Shown here: one piece after another, positions 1 through 12,900 of the stretch | Position numbering within the stretch: the first letter of the stretch is position 1 | Layout: the number at the start of each line of letters is the position of its first letter | Source: Gordionus sp. m RMFG-2023 | Taxonomy: Eukaryota > Nematomorpha > Gordioida > Chordodea > Parachordodidae | NCBI RefSeq assembly: GCF_954871325.1 | Contig: NC_088777.1 | Location: 32,031,366 to 32,095,365, forward strand | Reading direction: 5' to 3' | Length of the DNA: 64,000 nt | Position numbers and translations under genes: made by a program | The notes under the pieces: generated by a model | What the model saw: only the letters and a program-made list of their open reading frames with translations | What the model was told of the DNA's origin: nothing | Databases searched by the model: none

Positions 1-640
1 TATAAATGCCCTTTCTGTATGCTATAGCATTAAAGCCACCCCACTCCATCTTTCTTTTTCTATAATTCTTATTTATAATTTCTTTTAAATATTTTATACT
101 TTGATGTCATCCTAGTTGGGGTAGAGTTGAAGTGCTTCAATATTTGTAATCTATGTTTATCGGCTATGAAAGGAAATATTTTAGCGAAAAGAGCCAACGA
201 TGAATCCAATAGGATACAGGGAAACGGAGGATTTAATCGTAAGGAAGGATACGTCAGAGAACCCGTTAATGATACCTTAGATTGGTTTATTAATATAGAG
301 CACTTTATAATTTTAATTTAATCATAGTGTGTTTTTTAAGTTATTATTAACGCAAACTCAGGTTAGAATGACATAAATAGTATCGATAAAAGTTTTTTGA
401 ACGAGAGAGAAAATTTATTAACATGTTTTTCCCATAAAACCATAAATTTTAAAAAAAACTAAAATTAATTATTTACCTAATATTATTTCAAATTTTATCA
501 TTAATTGCATTTACTTTATCTGTGTTGGAATTCGATATCAATGGAGAAGAATCGATGTTATACAAATGGTAATTTGCTACAATTATTTCAGAATCTAGCT
601 GCAATTTTTATAATAACATAACAAATAAATTTTTAAATTG
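1..640. other. AT-rich stretch without recognised gene
   Basis: I see no convincing coding exon, RNA gene or element ends here. The short open frame at 127-321 begins at a TTG and has no recognisable motif. Confidence 0.4.
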
Positions 641-2249
641 TGTGTTTAATCTAGTGATATTAAAGGTTACTTTTGAAACTTAACTAGTAAGAGTTACTAA
701 TTACATTCATAAAAAGATAACTAGTTACAGTTAATAGTTACATATTTTAAGATGTAACTAGTTATCGTTATATATGAAAAGTAACTAGTTACATTATAAG
801 TTACTTTATAAATCATTTATATAACGCATCATTTTTTTTATATAATTTAAAAAAATTTACGATTTACAAATCTTATTCAATGGTATTTTGAAAGAAAATT
901 TACAATTTATTTATATAAAAATATTATTACACTGAAAAAAAATCCAAAGAATAAGAATAAAATTACATCTAAATAAAATATCAGAATATCTGGAGCCAAC
1001 TATAAAGGATAGAAAAACTACTGATATTATTAGTCCTAAAGTAATTATACCAATGGATAGTGGTTTAAAATTAAATGCCTAGTTAGATGAAAGAATTGGC
1101 TCTTTAGGAAAGGGTACCTTCTGAGAGCCATTAAAATATATATTTATCTATAAATTTAGCAATGATTGTATCTCCAATCGATGTCAGTGGGTTTGGAAAT
1201 TAAGAGTAATTCAAATAAATATCTTTTCAAAAGTGAAGTATCTCGTTTGTATCATACTTTAATGGAGCAAACAGAGCATCCAAATACCACAGTTGAATTA
1301 TCACCTACAAATTCAACATAGTTACCTGCAAATCAACCTCATTAGATTTATTTAATAAAATTATAACATAAATTTGATAATTGATTTGTTTTTTTTTGTA
1401 AATCTATTTTTATATATAATAAAGTTATTATTCCATATTCTAGTGTCCATTTTTGAAAAATATATATAAATAACTTTATTTAGCATTTATTAGAAATATT
1501 TAATCAAATTATATCATAAATTTAAAATTTGATTTGCATTATTTGTGAATCTATTTTTATATAATAAAGATATCTTATTCTACTTCTAGTGTCCTGAGAA
1601 ATGTAAAATATATATAAATAAGCAAACTATTCAAAATTTATTTAGTATTTTTATTAAAATATATAGATTATTATTATATATATATTAAGGTAGGATAAAC
1701 AAATAAATATATATATGTATATTTACAGATGTGTGTACATTTTTAAAAAAAAGAATACATATACAATCATTTATGAATTTGAAAAAATTCATAAATGATA
1801 AAATTTCTGATATATTTCTTGCTTCATTGGATGATGCATTGCTTTCCCTCATAACAGACATTCGGTGTTTGTAACAGAAATGTTGAACCAGTATTTTTTG
1901 GGTATTTTATATGCATATGTTTTCTATCCAAGGCCCCAAAACAATTTGAAAACCCTGATTGAATCATAAACTCTTAGGAAATCCAAATAAACAAAATATA
2001 TAATATGTATTACCTAATTTTACCTTAAGGTAAGAAATAAACTCCATTTTATTAAATAAATTATAAAAAAACGTACTGCTTTCAATTTAAACAAAGATGC
2101 GTTACGTTAAAACGTACTGCAAACTCTAACGCTCAATTTGTGCGCACTATGACATATTATGTTAAAATAATCTTACAGCGATTTGTTCCCATAGCTTGGC
2201 TGTAAATGACTTAGATGCTGAAATATACCTTTTTTGGAAGGCATAGGAG

Positions 2250-2452
2250 TAGTATTGTTAAACGGCACGATTTGGGTCGACTTTTAAAAACGACCCAATT
2301 AAGATTTTAGTTAAAATAAAAAAGGCCTCGAGATTTGCTAAATCGAAGTCCAAACCTTGCCATCTATGAACAAATTTAAGCTATTATTTGGCCAAAATCT
2401 TAATCGAGCCCTTTATAAAAATCGATCTAAATTGCGCCGTTTAACAATACTA
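2250..2452. mobile_element. MITE family A, copy 1
   Basis: A 203-bp non-coding element. It starts TAGTATTGTTAAACGGC and ends with the exact inverse, GCCGTTTAACAATACTA. The outer TA on each side could be part of the repeat or a TA target duplication. The inside (GCCTCGAGATTT near 2326, CTATGAACAAA near 2365) is shared with the copy at 30703-30924, so this is a dispersed family and not a chance hairpin. It has no coding capacity and would need a transposase supplied from elsewhere. Confidence 0.75.
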
Positions 2453-2532
2453 CATATGAATCACTTAAGGTTAATATTGCCTGTACTACCAGTCTTCTCT
2501 ATGTGAAATCTAAAATACTTTTTGAAGCTTGG

Positions 2533-2715
2533 CTAAGGAAATTTAACATCAAAGTCTGTTGTTTTGGTAATACTTTTAAAAGTGGATGGTGAATTATCTA
2601 TTTCATTATTATGAATCATTTGAAGGTCATCCTCATTAAATGACGAGTCAGAGTTCGTATTAAATTCTGTACATAGACGTCCCTTCGGAAATTTCTCTCC
2701 CCAAAATATATTCAA
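2533..2715 (-). other. Coding-like stretch, unassigned
   Basis: The minus strand is open for about 60 codons of an acidic, Ser/Asn-rich sequence ending in a stop after DFDVKFP. Codon content is less biased than surrounding noise. It could be a HEATR5 exon from a linker region, because that gene runs in this direction, or a transposase remnant. No conserved motif decides between these. Confidence 0.2.
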
Positions 2716-3619
2716 TATATAACAATATAAAAAAGAATTTGAAGAAAAAAAATAAAGTAAATAATTTTAAAATTTTTAGAAAAAGTGAAAAACCAAAATT
2801 ATTTCTATAAAAATATAAATTAACCAAAAGCCTACAAAGGTGAACATACCGTTAAAATTTATGGCAATCACATAATGTGCTTTCCCCCCTAGTAAAATCC
2901 AGGCTATGGCTATGATTCTATGTCTGATTCATTTATCAATATCAACTATTTAATAAAGGCCAATATATAGAATCAGATATTATTAATTAAAAAATATAAT
3001 ATATCAAAAATAAAATTAATTATTTGAATATATTTATAATAATATATATGAAAATTTAAAAAGGAACTAGTTATATTTAGCAGTTACATTCTATAAAATA
3101 TAGCTATTTACAACTAGTTACAGTTTACAAATATAACTAGTTCCTTTAGCAACATTAGTTTAATCAGTTATTTTATAAACGGAAAAGGACTCTAATTAAA
3201 GGTATTTGGGAGTTTATCAGATATTTTGAGGTGCAAATCCACAAAAAACTCCTATTATGTAAAGCATTTTGAATAAAGTTAAGTAAGCATCATTATTATC
3301 ATGCAAAATAATATCAGTTTGTAAACATAATTTTGTAATACCAAGTTGGTAAAATTAATATTTATAAAAAATATTAATTATATTATTTTAGAAGAATTAA
3401 AAAATTATCAGTTAAATACGTTTCAGAAAAATATCTTAAACAAATGACCTGATCTGTTTAATCCCGTTAAAACACATATATGAGCTAGGCTAGCTTATAT
3501 TTTAAAAAATAGGTGTATATGTCGTAGGGTATGGAGGAATTCAGTATGATCCGATTTTGTAATAGGGGCATGGAAAAATCTTTAAAACTAATAACATTTG
3601 TAGCGTGAGTATTTTTAAA

Positions 3620-3975
3620 ATTTTTTAACTTGATCTTGCCGGAATTGTATACCAGCATGTGTGTAGTACCTATGTCCACAATTAATTTGAGACAATTTTG
3701 TCATGAAATTTTGAATCAATTTTTCTGTAGATTTTTGTATATTACGAAATTTCATGGTAAGATTGTCTACATAGTGGATTACAATTCTGGAAAATGATAT
3801 AAATTTTAAGGTTTTCACCAAACCTTAAATTAAATTCTTTCATACCCTATGCTGCAACATCTAATAATAATCACATTATTTTATGCAAAAATTATTATTT
3901 CAGTAAGGTTATTCACAACTTTATGTGGCAAGTCGTAACCTGTAAAAACTTACTGATTTTTATAATTCTCAAAAT
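3620..3975 (-). other. Possible further HEATR5 exon region, unassigned
   Basis: On the minus strand an acceptor-like TTTTTACAG at about 3950 is followed by YDLPHKVVNNLTEIIIFA. This loosely resembles the FPHVSYKHRLQMLDHFAE part of HEATR5 as I remember it. Another open frame (3821-3615) contains a helical-looking stretch. The phases do not connect cleanly to exon 15 at 9683, so this is only a candidate for where the gene continues. Confidence 0.2.
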
Positions 3976-3979
3976 GTGA

Positions 3980-4681
3980 GTATTTAAAATAAATATTTAT
4001 ATATTAAATTACCTCGTATCTATCCGAATAAACCTGAATTAAGGTGGTTAAAACGTACATGTAGAGTATAAATTTATTAGTTTTACAAAAAGGTGCATTG
4101 TGGACTCAATAAAATGAAAATGATATTAACATTAAGCGTCAAAATTAATGTTGACTATATTTTTTCCTCAACTTGAACATTTAGCACTAATAACATTGTT
4201 TTGTCTCTTTTTTAAATGTATTTGATATGAAGAAGTAAGTTTTGCTTTTCTTTTTAAATTAACCTCTTTTTAGTTTTTTTTTACTTATTCATTTTTTATT
4301 AAATTATGCTTTTACAATATATATGTATTAGATATGTGCTAAAACGTAAATATATATTTTTAAAAAAGATTAAATTAAATGACTAATATAAATACTATTA
4401 TAAACGTAATCTTTTTTATACGAATTTAAAAGTTTTTCGAAATAAATTTTTTTATACATAAAATTTCATGGATTATATAAAAATATACTAAATTCTCCAA
4501 TTCCTGCTTTTGTCCCCGTCCCGTATCAGTATACTTTGGCATCAATATTCCAATTACAGTTTCTTGGCAACCGACGACCGTTATTTCTTCTGCGTTGATC
4601 CCGTTGCTTTATATAAGTTTTAAAAAAATAATTAAAATTTTCTAGCATGGCGAAGAGCGTTTTTTGAGGAAGTCCCCGGAT
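3980..4681. other. AT-rich stretch without recognised gene
   Basis: No exon, RNA gene or repeat end was recognised up to the target duplication of the hAT element that starts at 4690. Confidence 0.4.
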
Positions 4682-4689
4682 GATTCATG

Positions 4690-7606
4690 CAGGGATTCGA
4701 ACCGAACCCGAACCCGGAGAAGTGAACCCGGGTTTTTAGAAAAAAACTCTGAACCCGAACCGAACCTGAACCCCATTTATAAAATTTCCAAAACCCCGAA
4801 CCGAACCCAAGAATTTTATTTGAACCCGGGTTCAATCGGGTTCAGTGTATTATTTAAAATCATATATTAATATATGTAAATACAAATATTATATTTTCAA
4901 ATTTCCAATTAAATGAAGTCTTAATAAATTTTAAACAACTTAATTCATTTATGCCATTTTTAAATTTATTCTCGATTCCTATTGGAGTGTTAAAAAATTT
5001 TAAACAATTGAATTAATTTACGCCATTTATTTTTAAATTTTTATCTTATTATTCTTAAAGATTATTAATTAGAAGAAAATGGTTAACAAATCAAAGTAAA
5101 AATTATTATATTGTTAATTTAAAAAATTCTAAACATCTAACTTAAAAATTGTTAAATGTAGGGCAGTTTTTGTGAACTTATTAAAATGATTTTAAAATTT
5201 ATATATGCTAATCATTTATTTTTGGTTCAGTTTAATTTTTACAAGATATTAATGAAGTGCATATTATAAATGAAATTAAATTTATAAATATCTCTTTTTT
5301 AATTCTGAAATCATTGCTATTTAAAAAAATTGTTCTCTTTTTATAGATTTAAGATTAAAGATAAAGTCATATTTGATAAGCATTTTACCCTTAATACAAT
5401 AGAAAAAAAATCAATATGTTCATATTGCAAAGTAAAAATGTCTGGTAATCACTTGTCAAATTTAGAAAGACACCTGGAAAGAAATCACAACAATGAATAT
5501 TTAAATTATTTAAATGAAAAAACCAAATATCAGGAATTGTTAATGGCAAAAAAACCTAAAATTAATATAGAAACCTTTTTTCCAAAAAAGCATATAAGTA
5601 TAAATATATCATCTAATGATTTGATGAGTTCTATACTAGAACTTGTTACTGTAAATGGCCGGCCTTTATCAATTATTGAAGATTCGGGATTTCAAAGAAT
5701 TATAAATCCACTCCTATCTGGGCTCAATTTAGTTATAAACAAAGAAAATTTATCCAGAACTATTAATAAAACAGCCCAATCAATTAGAGACAAAATATCG
5801 AGAGAGGTAGAAGGAAAATTAATAAGTTTAAAAGTTGATGCAGTTCAACGACTAGATAGGTCAATTCTTGGTGTAAATATTCAATTTATATCAAAGTCCA
5901 TTATAAATTTGAGGACTCTTGGAATTGTAGAGCTGAAAGAGAGATGTACAGGAGAATATATAAAAGAGAATATATTAAAAACTTTACTAAAATTTAAAAT
6001 TAATATTCAACAAATATACACAATTACTTCTGATAATGGTTGTAATTTTTTAAGAGCTATAAAGCTCCTGCAATCTGAAACTGATTATGATATAAGGAGT
6101 GAATCAGCAGATGAGGAAAATATGGATGTAAATGTATATAAATATGATATTGATGATATACAAAATACTTTTTTATCAACTATTATATCCTATCCGATTT
6201 ATAGTGTACGGTGTGCAGCTCACACACTTCAGCTGGCACTTCAAGATGCTATAAAATTATCACCTATTGTGGAAACCATTGCAAAAGCTAGGAGCCTAAA
6301 TTTAAAATTAAGACATCCCACTTACCAAAAGTTATTAAAAAATATGAAACTCCCTAAGCCTGTGTTAGATTGCCACAGATGGCATTCAACCCATGATATG
6401 TTAGAAAGGCTGATTTTACTAAAACCCAATATCGAAGATTTTTTTACAGAGCAATCTGATTATTTATTGACTGAAGATTGGAAAGAGATAATAACGATTG
6501 TTGAAATTTTAAAACCGCTAAAAATCGCAACCAAACAATTCCAATCTGAACAGTTAACACTGACAGATTTTTATGCAGCATGGTTAAGATGCTGCATCGA
6601 ACTGGAAAAAAATCCAAACCATTTTGCTCAATTACTATAGTCTTGTCTTAAAAACAGAGAAGAAAGGTTTATAAAGAACGAAATTCTCTTAGCTGCCATA
6701 TACCTGGACCCAAGATACAAGGTTAATTAAAAGCTTAGTAAATTAATTATTTTAGATTTATATTAAAATTGTTATTTTATGAAATATTTAAATATAAATC
6801 CTTAAATATTACAGGTATTACTTAGTGATGATGATAAGATTTGTGCGAAAAAACATCTTGTCAATTTATGGAGACGAATTAAAAGCTTAACAACGCCGAT
6901 TTTATCTGATGATATTAGTTCCGATGAAGTTATTGAACAAGAAGATGATTTAGAGAAATTGATACAACTTAAAGAAAGGCAGGAGAAAATATTTAAAAGA
7001 GGGCCAACGATTGCTGAGAAAAGTATTGGAACAATAATTACTGGATTTAGCGATTATAAAAGATTAGATAAGAAGGAAAATATTTTGCATTTTTGGGAGT
7101 CTGCTAAGCTGGAACACCCTGAATTATATATTTTATCTAAAATCTTATTTGCTGTTCCTGCAACCCAAGTTAATTTTTCATATTTTCACATATAAATACA
7201 TTTAACATAGGTTAGCGTTGAAAGATCTTTTTCACATTTAAAATTCATTCTTTCACCACATAGATCGAGGATGAGTGAACAACTCTTGGAAGATATTATG
7301 CTAATACGTCTAAATAAAATTTTTAAAATTGATACATGACTATAGCTTTGTATTTTTAACTATATTTGCCTATAAATAAAATAAAAAATTTATTTTTTAT
7401 ATCAAATTTATGTCTAGTTTTTTATTATGATTTAAATATAGAATTTTTTTTATCAACTCAAAAATTCTTGAACCCGAACCGAACCCGAACCAAACCCCGG
7501 TTCAAAAATATTTCCCTGAACCGAACCCGAACCCACCTTTTTTTTTATACCCCGAACCGAACCCGAACCGAACCCTGGCAAAAATTTTGTCGGGTTCGCA
7601 TCCCTG
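4690..7606 (+). mobile_element. hAT DNA transposon, nearly complete (GAACCCGAACCG family)
   Basis: This 2917-bp element is flanked by a perfect 8-bp target duplication, GATTCATG, at 4682-4689 and 7607-7614. Its ends are inverted repeats: CAGGGATTCGAACC on the left and the inverse of CAGGGATGCGAACC on the right. Both ends carry arrays of GAACCCGAACCGAACCC-like repeats (4697-4840 and 7470-7598), the usual place for hAT transposase binding. An 8-bp duplication, CAGGG termini, a BED finger and the hAT C-terminal domain inside all agree. An unmutated duplication and only one disabling change in the transposase suggest a young insertion. Confidence 0.94.
5347..7339 (+). CDS. hAT transposase, three visible exons, one in-frame stop
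   Basis: The protein cuts and joins the ends of the surrounding element. Exon A runs from an acceptor-like TTTTTATAG at 5346 to 6721, exon B is 6815-7168 and exon C 7211-7339; the introns (93 and 42 nt) have GT and AG ends and keep frame. A BED-type zinc finger is at the N-terminus (CSYCKVKM then HLERNH, 5417-5490). A central helical region follows, with DPRYK at the end of exon A, and the C-terminal hAT domain is joined across intron 2 as PATQ-VSVERSFSHLKF. A TAG at 6638-6640 interrupts exon A while the frame carries on for 27 codons to the donor. The first exon with the start codon is not identified. The copy is probably inactive through that one stop, unless it is read through. Confidence 0.88.
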
Positions 7607-8129
7607 GATTCATGGATCATTTTAAAATAAAAATGTTAAATTATAGCTCTGTTTTAAGTAAGGTAAAATAAATTGTATCGCCTCAAGATATAGCTAACAT
7701 TATTTTTTTTATATAAATAAATACTAACAAGTTCTCGGTAAAGATAAGGGGGGAGGAAAGCAGAAACTGCCGTTCTTATAAAAGAGCTAATAACCACTAT
7801 AATAGGGGGAGGGAACTGTCATCTTCTTTCATAAATATAAAATACGGTTTTTTTGAAATTCAATGCTTTTCTTTCTAAATATGATTGCATTTCCTATTAA
7901 ACTTTAGTTTCTTTATTTTATTAGGCTTATTAGTTTTTTTATTTAATAAAAAATTTTAATTAAAAAAAACATTATTCTAAAAATTTTATATGATCTTCTA
8001 TAGACCATGCTAAACTATTTTCTTGTTTTATTATATTCATGCATGAAAACAATTTAATTATTTTTTTAAAAAAAAGTTGATGTATTTTAAAATTAGTTTG
8101 TTTTATAGCATAAAAAGAATCAATTCCTG

Positions 8130-8250
8130 TTGATTTGAAAATTGAGTTGTTCCCGATAACAAGCCAGAATTGTCTAATTCATTCAACCAAAAAGCGGAAA
8201 TTACGATCAATTCTCCAGAAATTTCTCATCAGACTAAATATACACTCTGA
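8130..8250 (-). pseudogene. hAT transposase C-terminal scrap
   Basis: The minus strand reads VDSECIFSLMRNFWRIDRNF, a recognisable version of the hAT C-terminal block (SERIFSLM...RNRL). It faces a related scrap on the plus strand at 8950-9060, so the two form an inverted pair. Confidence 0.55.
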
Positions 8251-8469
8251 ATCAACATTCCAATATGATAAAGAGATAATAATATAACATACTTTTTCAA
8301 AATTTAGAGCAATTTTCTTAGGAAAAAAGTATTCATTTATTTTCGCGATCTAAAAAACGGACACATCAAATAATGTAAATACTAAAACAATCCCAATTAA
8401 TGATACAGAGCTATTTAATAAAGAAATAGGAACTTCAAGTAGACTTATAAAAAAAATATTTATCGGATT

Positions 8470-9060
8470 AGGAGAAATCGAATGATATTGCATCGATGCG
8501 TGTGCGGTTTGAAAATTTTACCATTTCACTATAAATTATTTATAACAGCTGTTTGGGCTGATATCGCGAGTGTGAATTTTATTAATTTTGAATACTTAAA
8601 TTATCTCAGAATCGGAATACAAAATGCAGGAAGAAAGGGCCAATGTGATTATCATGATAAAGTCTCATTATTTCTGAAGCTAATAAATTCATTAATGCAA
8701 TCATTTCATAAAAACAAAAAAAACGAATTTAGAAACAATAACTGGGAAAAGCTAAATATTATGATACTTGATAATAAATTAGAATTTGAGAAAGTTGGAT
8801 ATATTATGACATTTTAATATAATAGTAATAAATTAATTATTTCAGGAATCCATGCTCTTCATCCAACAATAATATATCATAACAAGTTAGGCTGAAATGG
8901 GTATACTTTATTTTTCAAATAACATAGCCCAAAATTTGAAAAAATGTGCAATACTATATTTTCATTACCACATTCAAATTCTGATTCATAGCGTATATTT
9001 AATCTAATGAAAAATTTCTGGATAAAAGATCCTAATAGATTATCAATAGCAGCTTAAAGG
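8470..9060 (+). pseudogene. hAT transposase remnant
   Basis: An open frame at 8482-8817 (about 111 codons) has the helical, K/N-rich look of the middle of a hAT transposase. After a break, 8950-9060 reads a C-terminal block (HSNSDS, stop, RIFNLMKNFWIKDPNRLSI). There is at least one stop and one frame change. No element ends were found. Confidence 0.5.
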
Positions 9061-9064
9061 AGGT

Positions 9065-9371
9065 GTCCTGGTTCGACTTAATTTTGATATGATACTTTAA
9101 TTACCTTTTAGCCTCGACTAAACAGCTTTTGAATTAGGACAGCCCTATTTGGTTCATTTTAAGTATTTAACGGCATTGTAATTTTTTGTATTTTATTCTA
9201 GTATTTTTTTATTTATTTTTTTATTTATTTTTTTTTTCGTTTTATTGTTATGTTTTTTTACTTTTTTGTTTATCGTTTTTTAAAAAAATTTCTTTTGCTT
9301 TTTAGGGTGTTTAGTCGATACAAAATAGCCAGTTAAACAGCCATGTATTTGGAAATAAGTCGACCCAGGAC
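9065..9371. mobile_element. MITE with GTCCTGG termini
   Basis: The first 16 bases, GTCCTGGTTCGACTTA, match the inverse of the last 16 (GTCCTGGGTCGACTTA) with one difference. Further in, TCGACTAAACA also occurs in inverted copies. The centre is T-rich and non-coding. No target duplication was established. Confidence 0.6.
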
Positions 9372-9682
9372 AGGGCTTAAAGCTGATTAAATGATCAAAC
9401 ATAATTTTAAGTATACTTGTAAAGATTTTCAGGAATATGTAATAAATAAAAACAATTTAATTAAAAATATAAAATCTTCCTAAAATATGAATGAGATTAA
9501 TTTTATGAACTGATTTTTTCAATATTTTAAAATCTATTTTTTTGTTATGGCTAAATATTATTTCGTTTTTATTTTAATAAATTTGACAACCTTGAAAATA
9601 ACCCTTGTTCTAATAAAAGTTAACGATTAAAATTATGTACAATGAAAAAAAATTGTCATTCTTCCCAAAGCACACTATATAC

Positions 9683-9935
9683 TTTTTATAATTTCTCCCA
9701 AAATTCTTTTGATCATTATCAACGTAACCAGCCCCATCTATGTTTTGGATACGACCCCAAGAAACAGCTGACGGGATGTGTGGGGCTGAAGTGTATCGAA
9801 TGGGAGAGGATAATGCTGGATAGAGAATACTCATATTATTAGTAGTGGTATCATTTTGATAATACGATGAAGAAAAAGAATCGGCCGATTGCAAAGTTTC
9901 AACGACAATCTCTCTTAGCAGGGTATTATAGCTTT
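9683..9935 (-). CDS. HEATR5: HEATR5 exon 15 (last one resolved)
   Basis: It covers residues 830-913, beginning SYNTLLREIVVETL (human SFNALLRELVAEF) and then a low-complexity Ser/Thr/Asn linker, as in family members at this point. The donor GTATATAG is in phase 2. The next exon was not found with confidence further left. Confidence 0.85.
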
Positions 9936-12900
9936 CTAATTTAAGTTATAAATATTATATATATCGCATTTTCATAACTTATTTCAATTTTAGCTTAATT
10001 TAGCATCCAGCTTTGTGACATTCTTAAATTTTATATAATTAAAAAGGGCATTTAATAAGTTAAATAGAACGCTTAACAAATCAATTGAAAAAAAAAATAT
10101 CAACTGATATTCAATGAATACCCGTCCTTGCTAACTAGAGCTTTAAAAAAAACATTCAACTCGAAACATAAATTAAAATTGCTTTTTTAACATTAATTTA
10201 TAGATAAAGGACAAAAAAGCACTTAATTATGTTTAATTATTATAAATAGCAAACTTTTATTTTAATAAATCAATTACTTATTATGTAATCGAATTAAAGG
10301 ATGATTAATATAAATTATATTAAATCAAGAATAATTTATAGTAATTATATTTTAAAAATTCCCTCATATAAAAAAAATAATTTCGTGAGTAAAAGAAAAG
10401 AAGAAAAACTTTCAAATGTTTTGGGTGGTAAATGATTGATGATGGAAAACAAATGGGATTTGGCCCGACAAATTACAATGATGAGATTCGGAGGCAAATT
10501 TCTAACGGTTTCTGTAATACTTTTTTGTTTATATTATATGATAGGGGAATAATTAAAACTACGAGTATATAAAGCAACGATTAAAATTAAAATCACTTCT
10601 GATTTCATAGTTTTTTAAAACTTTTATAAATCAATCTGTTTCTCCCCCTTAATATTTTTATTCTTTCCTTATACGCTTAATTATTTTCTCCAATTCCGTC
10701 CTTCCGTATTAAAACTCTGATATATACTGTATTCATCATTTTAGTATAAATATATTATTATATCTCATTTTACTTAGAAATAAAAGCCAGAGCCGAACCG
10801 ACTAGATGTGCAAAGCTTTTATAATGTCCTTCAGGCATAAACGACCTGTCCTTGAACCGTTCCACAAATTTATCCATAGCTGTTAAAAGAAAGGAAGTGA
10901 TAAATTTAGAATAGAAATGAATTTAATTTTTTAACAATTAAAAATAAGCTAATTTAATTGTCATTTTCTTGAATTTTTTTTAAAATATACATTTTATTTG
11001 CCTATTCTATCCCTCCCCCAATATTATATTTAGAAATGATTATATCAGAAAATTTGATAATATTTGGCAATAACCGATATTTTAAAATGGGTGAAATATC
11101 GGCCCGATCCTATCCGATAAAAAATGGCGTTTTTAACAAAAATAAAATATTATAAAATTTTTAAAAAAAGTTATATCTAAAAAACCATTTATTTTTATAC
11201 AGGGTTTCCTATTCAAAAAAGGAAAAGTCCCAATCAAAAAAGGAAAATTTTCAATCATAAAAGGAAAAAGTCCGATCAAAAAAGGAAAAGGTCCAAACAA
11301 AAAAGGAAAAGGTCCAAACAAAAAAGGAAAAGGTTCAATCAAAAAAGGAAAAGGTCCAAACAAAAAAGGAAAAGTGTCAATCAAAAAAGGAAAATTCCCA
11401 TTCAAAAAAGGAAAATCGAAATTTTTTTTAATTTTTTAAAAAAAATTATAAATTTTTCAATTTTTCTTAAAAAAAATTATAAATTTTTCAATTTTTCTTA
11501 AATTTTTATTTATTTTTGTCATTCCTTCTTATTTTATTTCTAACTGTGATTTCTTTACTTTATTTGTATCTTTTCTCAATTTATTTTTTTTACTCTATCT
11601 TTTCTCAATTTTTCTTATTCTCATTTTTGATAATTCTTTTGTATTTTTAAAAATAATTTATAAATTAAGGTCCATTTTTTTAACAAATTTTTTTTTTCAT
11701 CATAAATATGTCGTAATTTTTAAAGGGATCATAACTATCCGGGATCTTCACGGGATTTAAAGGGATCCCTTTAAAATTTTCATGCTTTAAAGGATAAAGA
11801 ACTTTACGGCATTATCACGTTTGAACCATGATATAGAAGAATCTTATTTTAAAAAGTGTTCTCCTACGCGTTTCGTTTTTTAATTTTATTGTTATTCATT
11901 AATTTTCAATGTTGTTTTTTTTGGCCTTATGAAATAAGATATGTCTAATATAGGGTATCAAAAGATAGCTAATCAAAAGATCTATTCAACTGGAGGTCAA
12001 TTTCTCCCCCATAATAGGCGGGTCTAGGTCTGGGGGGGGGGGGTCATAAATTTTTTTATCAACACAAAATATCGATATGGGTATCAAATAAAAGCTAATT
12101 TTAATATGGTTTGACTGAAAGTCTTCATTCTTGGTCTGGGTGGGTATGACTTGGTCTGGGGGGTAGGGAAGGAGTGAAGGGGGATGGGGTGTAAAAAATA
12201 ATTTTTTTTAATATGGGTACCAAATAAAAGCTAATTTTAATATCGTTTGATTAAAAGTCTTCATTCTTGGTCTGGATGAGTATGACCTGGAGGGTAAGAG
12301 TGGAGAAGGAGGGGGGGGGGGGGTGTAAAAATATTTTTTGATATGGGTATCAAATAAAAGCTTATTTTAATATGTTTTGCTGAAATTATTCATTTTTTGT
12401 CTTGATGGGTATGACTGTCAGACCCTCAACATATTAACAAAATGTCTAGTTGGATAGAATTTACAGAAATAAAAGAGAATGAAGATAAAACAATTTTTTA
12501 AATCTTTTTTTGGTTCCAATCCTGAACTTGAAATATATAATTTTCAGTGTTCTATATTTAACGCGTTATTCCATAGCTATTTTTTTAAGTATCGATGGCA
12601 TTAGCGTGCTACATTTTTTTAAAAAGAGCTCGTTAATAAATAAATAGCAAAAATAATTATAATAATTTTATAATTAATTCTAAAATCATAATCTTTTTAT
12701 TTATTTATTTAAATTTACATTTAAAAATATGCATTGTAAATATATTTTTCAAAAAAATAATAATTTTTAAATGTCGACAGTAGACATTGATAATGAAAAT
12801 AATTTTGGTACAGATTGAATAAAAAGATTATGATTTTAGAATTAATTATAAAATTATTATAATAATTTTTGCTATTTATTTAGTAATGAGCTCTTTTTAA

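Larger units (their letters stand above)
640..3190. mobile_element. Degenerate DNA transposon with GTAACTAGTTAC subterminal repeats
   Basis: Copies of a TAACTAGTTAC-type palindrome cluster at about 660-800 and again, in mirrored arrangement, at about 3060-3150. Clustered short palindromes near both ends are typical of hAT-like elements. No exact terminal repeat or target duplication could be fixed. The interior holds a MITE at 2250-2452 and an end resembling the 38258-39428 family near 2880-2920 (C-run followed by GGCTATGGCTATGATTC). Weak coding-like stretches at 1140-1320 (plus) and 2533-2715 (minus) cannot be assigned. The boundaries are a guess. Confidence 0.4.

Noticed and set aside
11133-11405. 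Open frame with repeated PFPFL units
   Set aside because: It is a translation of the minisatellite in the foldback arm; the mirror-arm frames at 13893-14346 are Lys-rich for the same reason.
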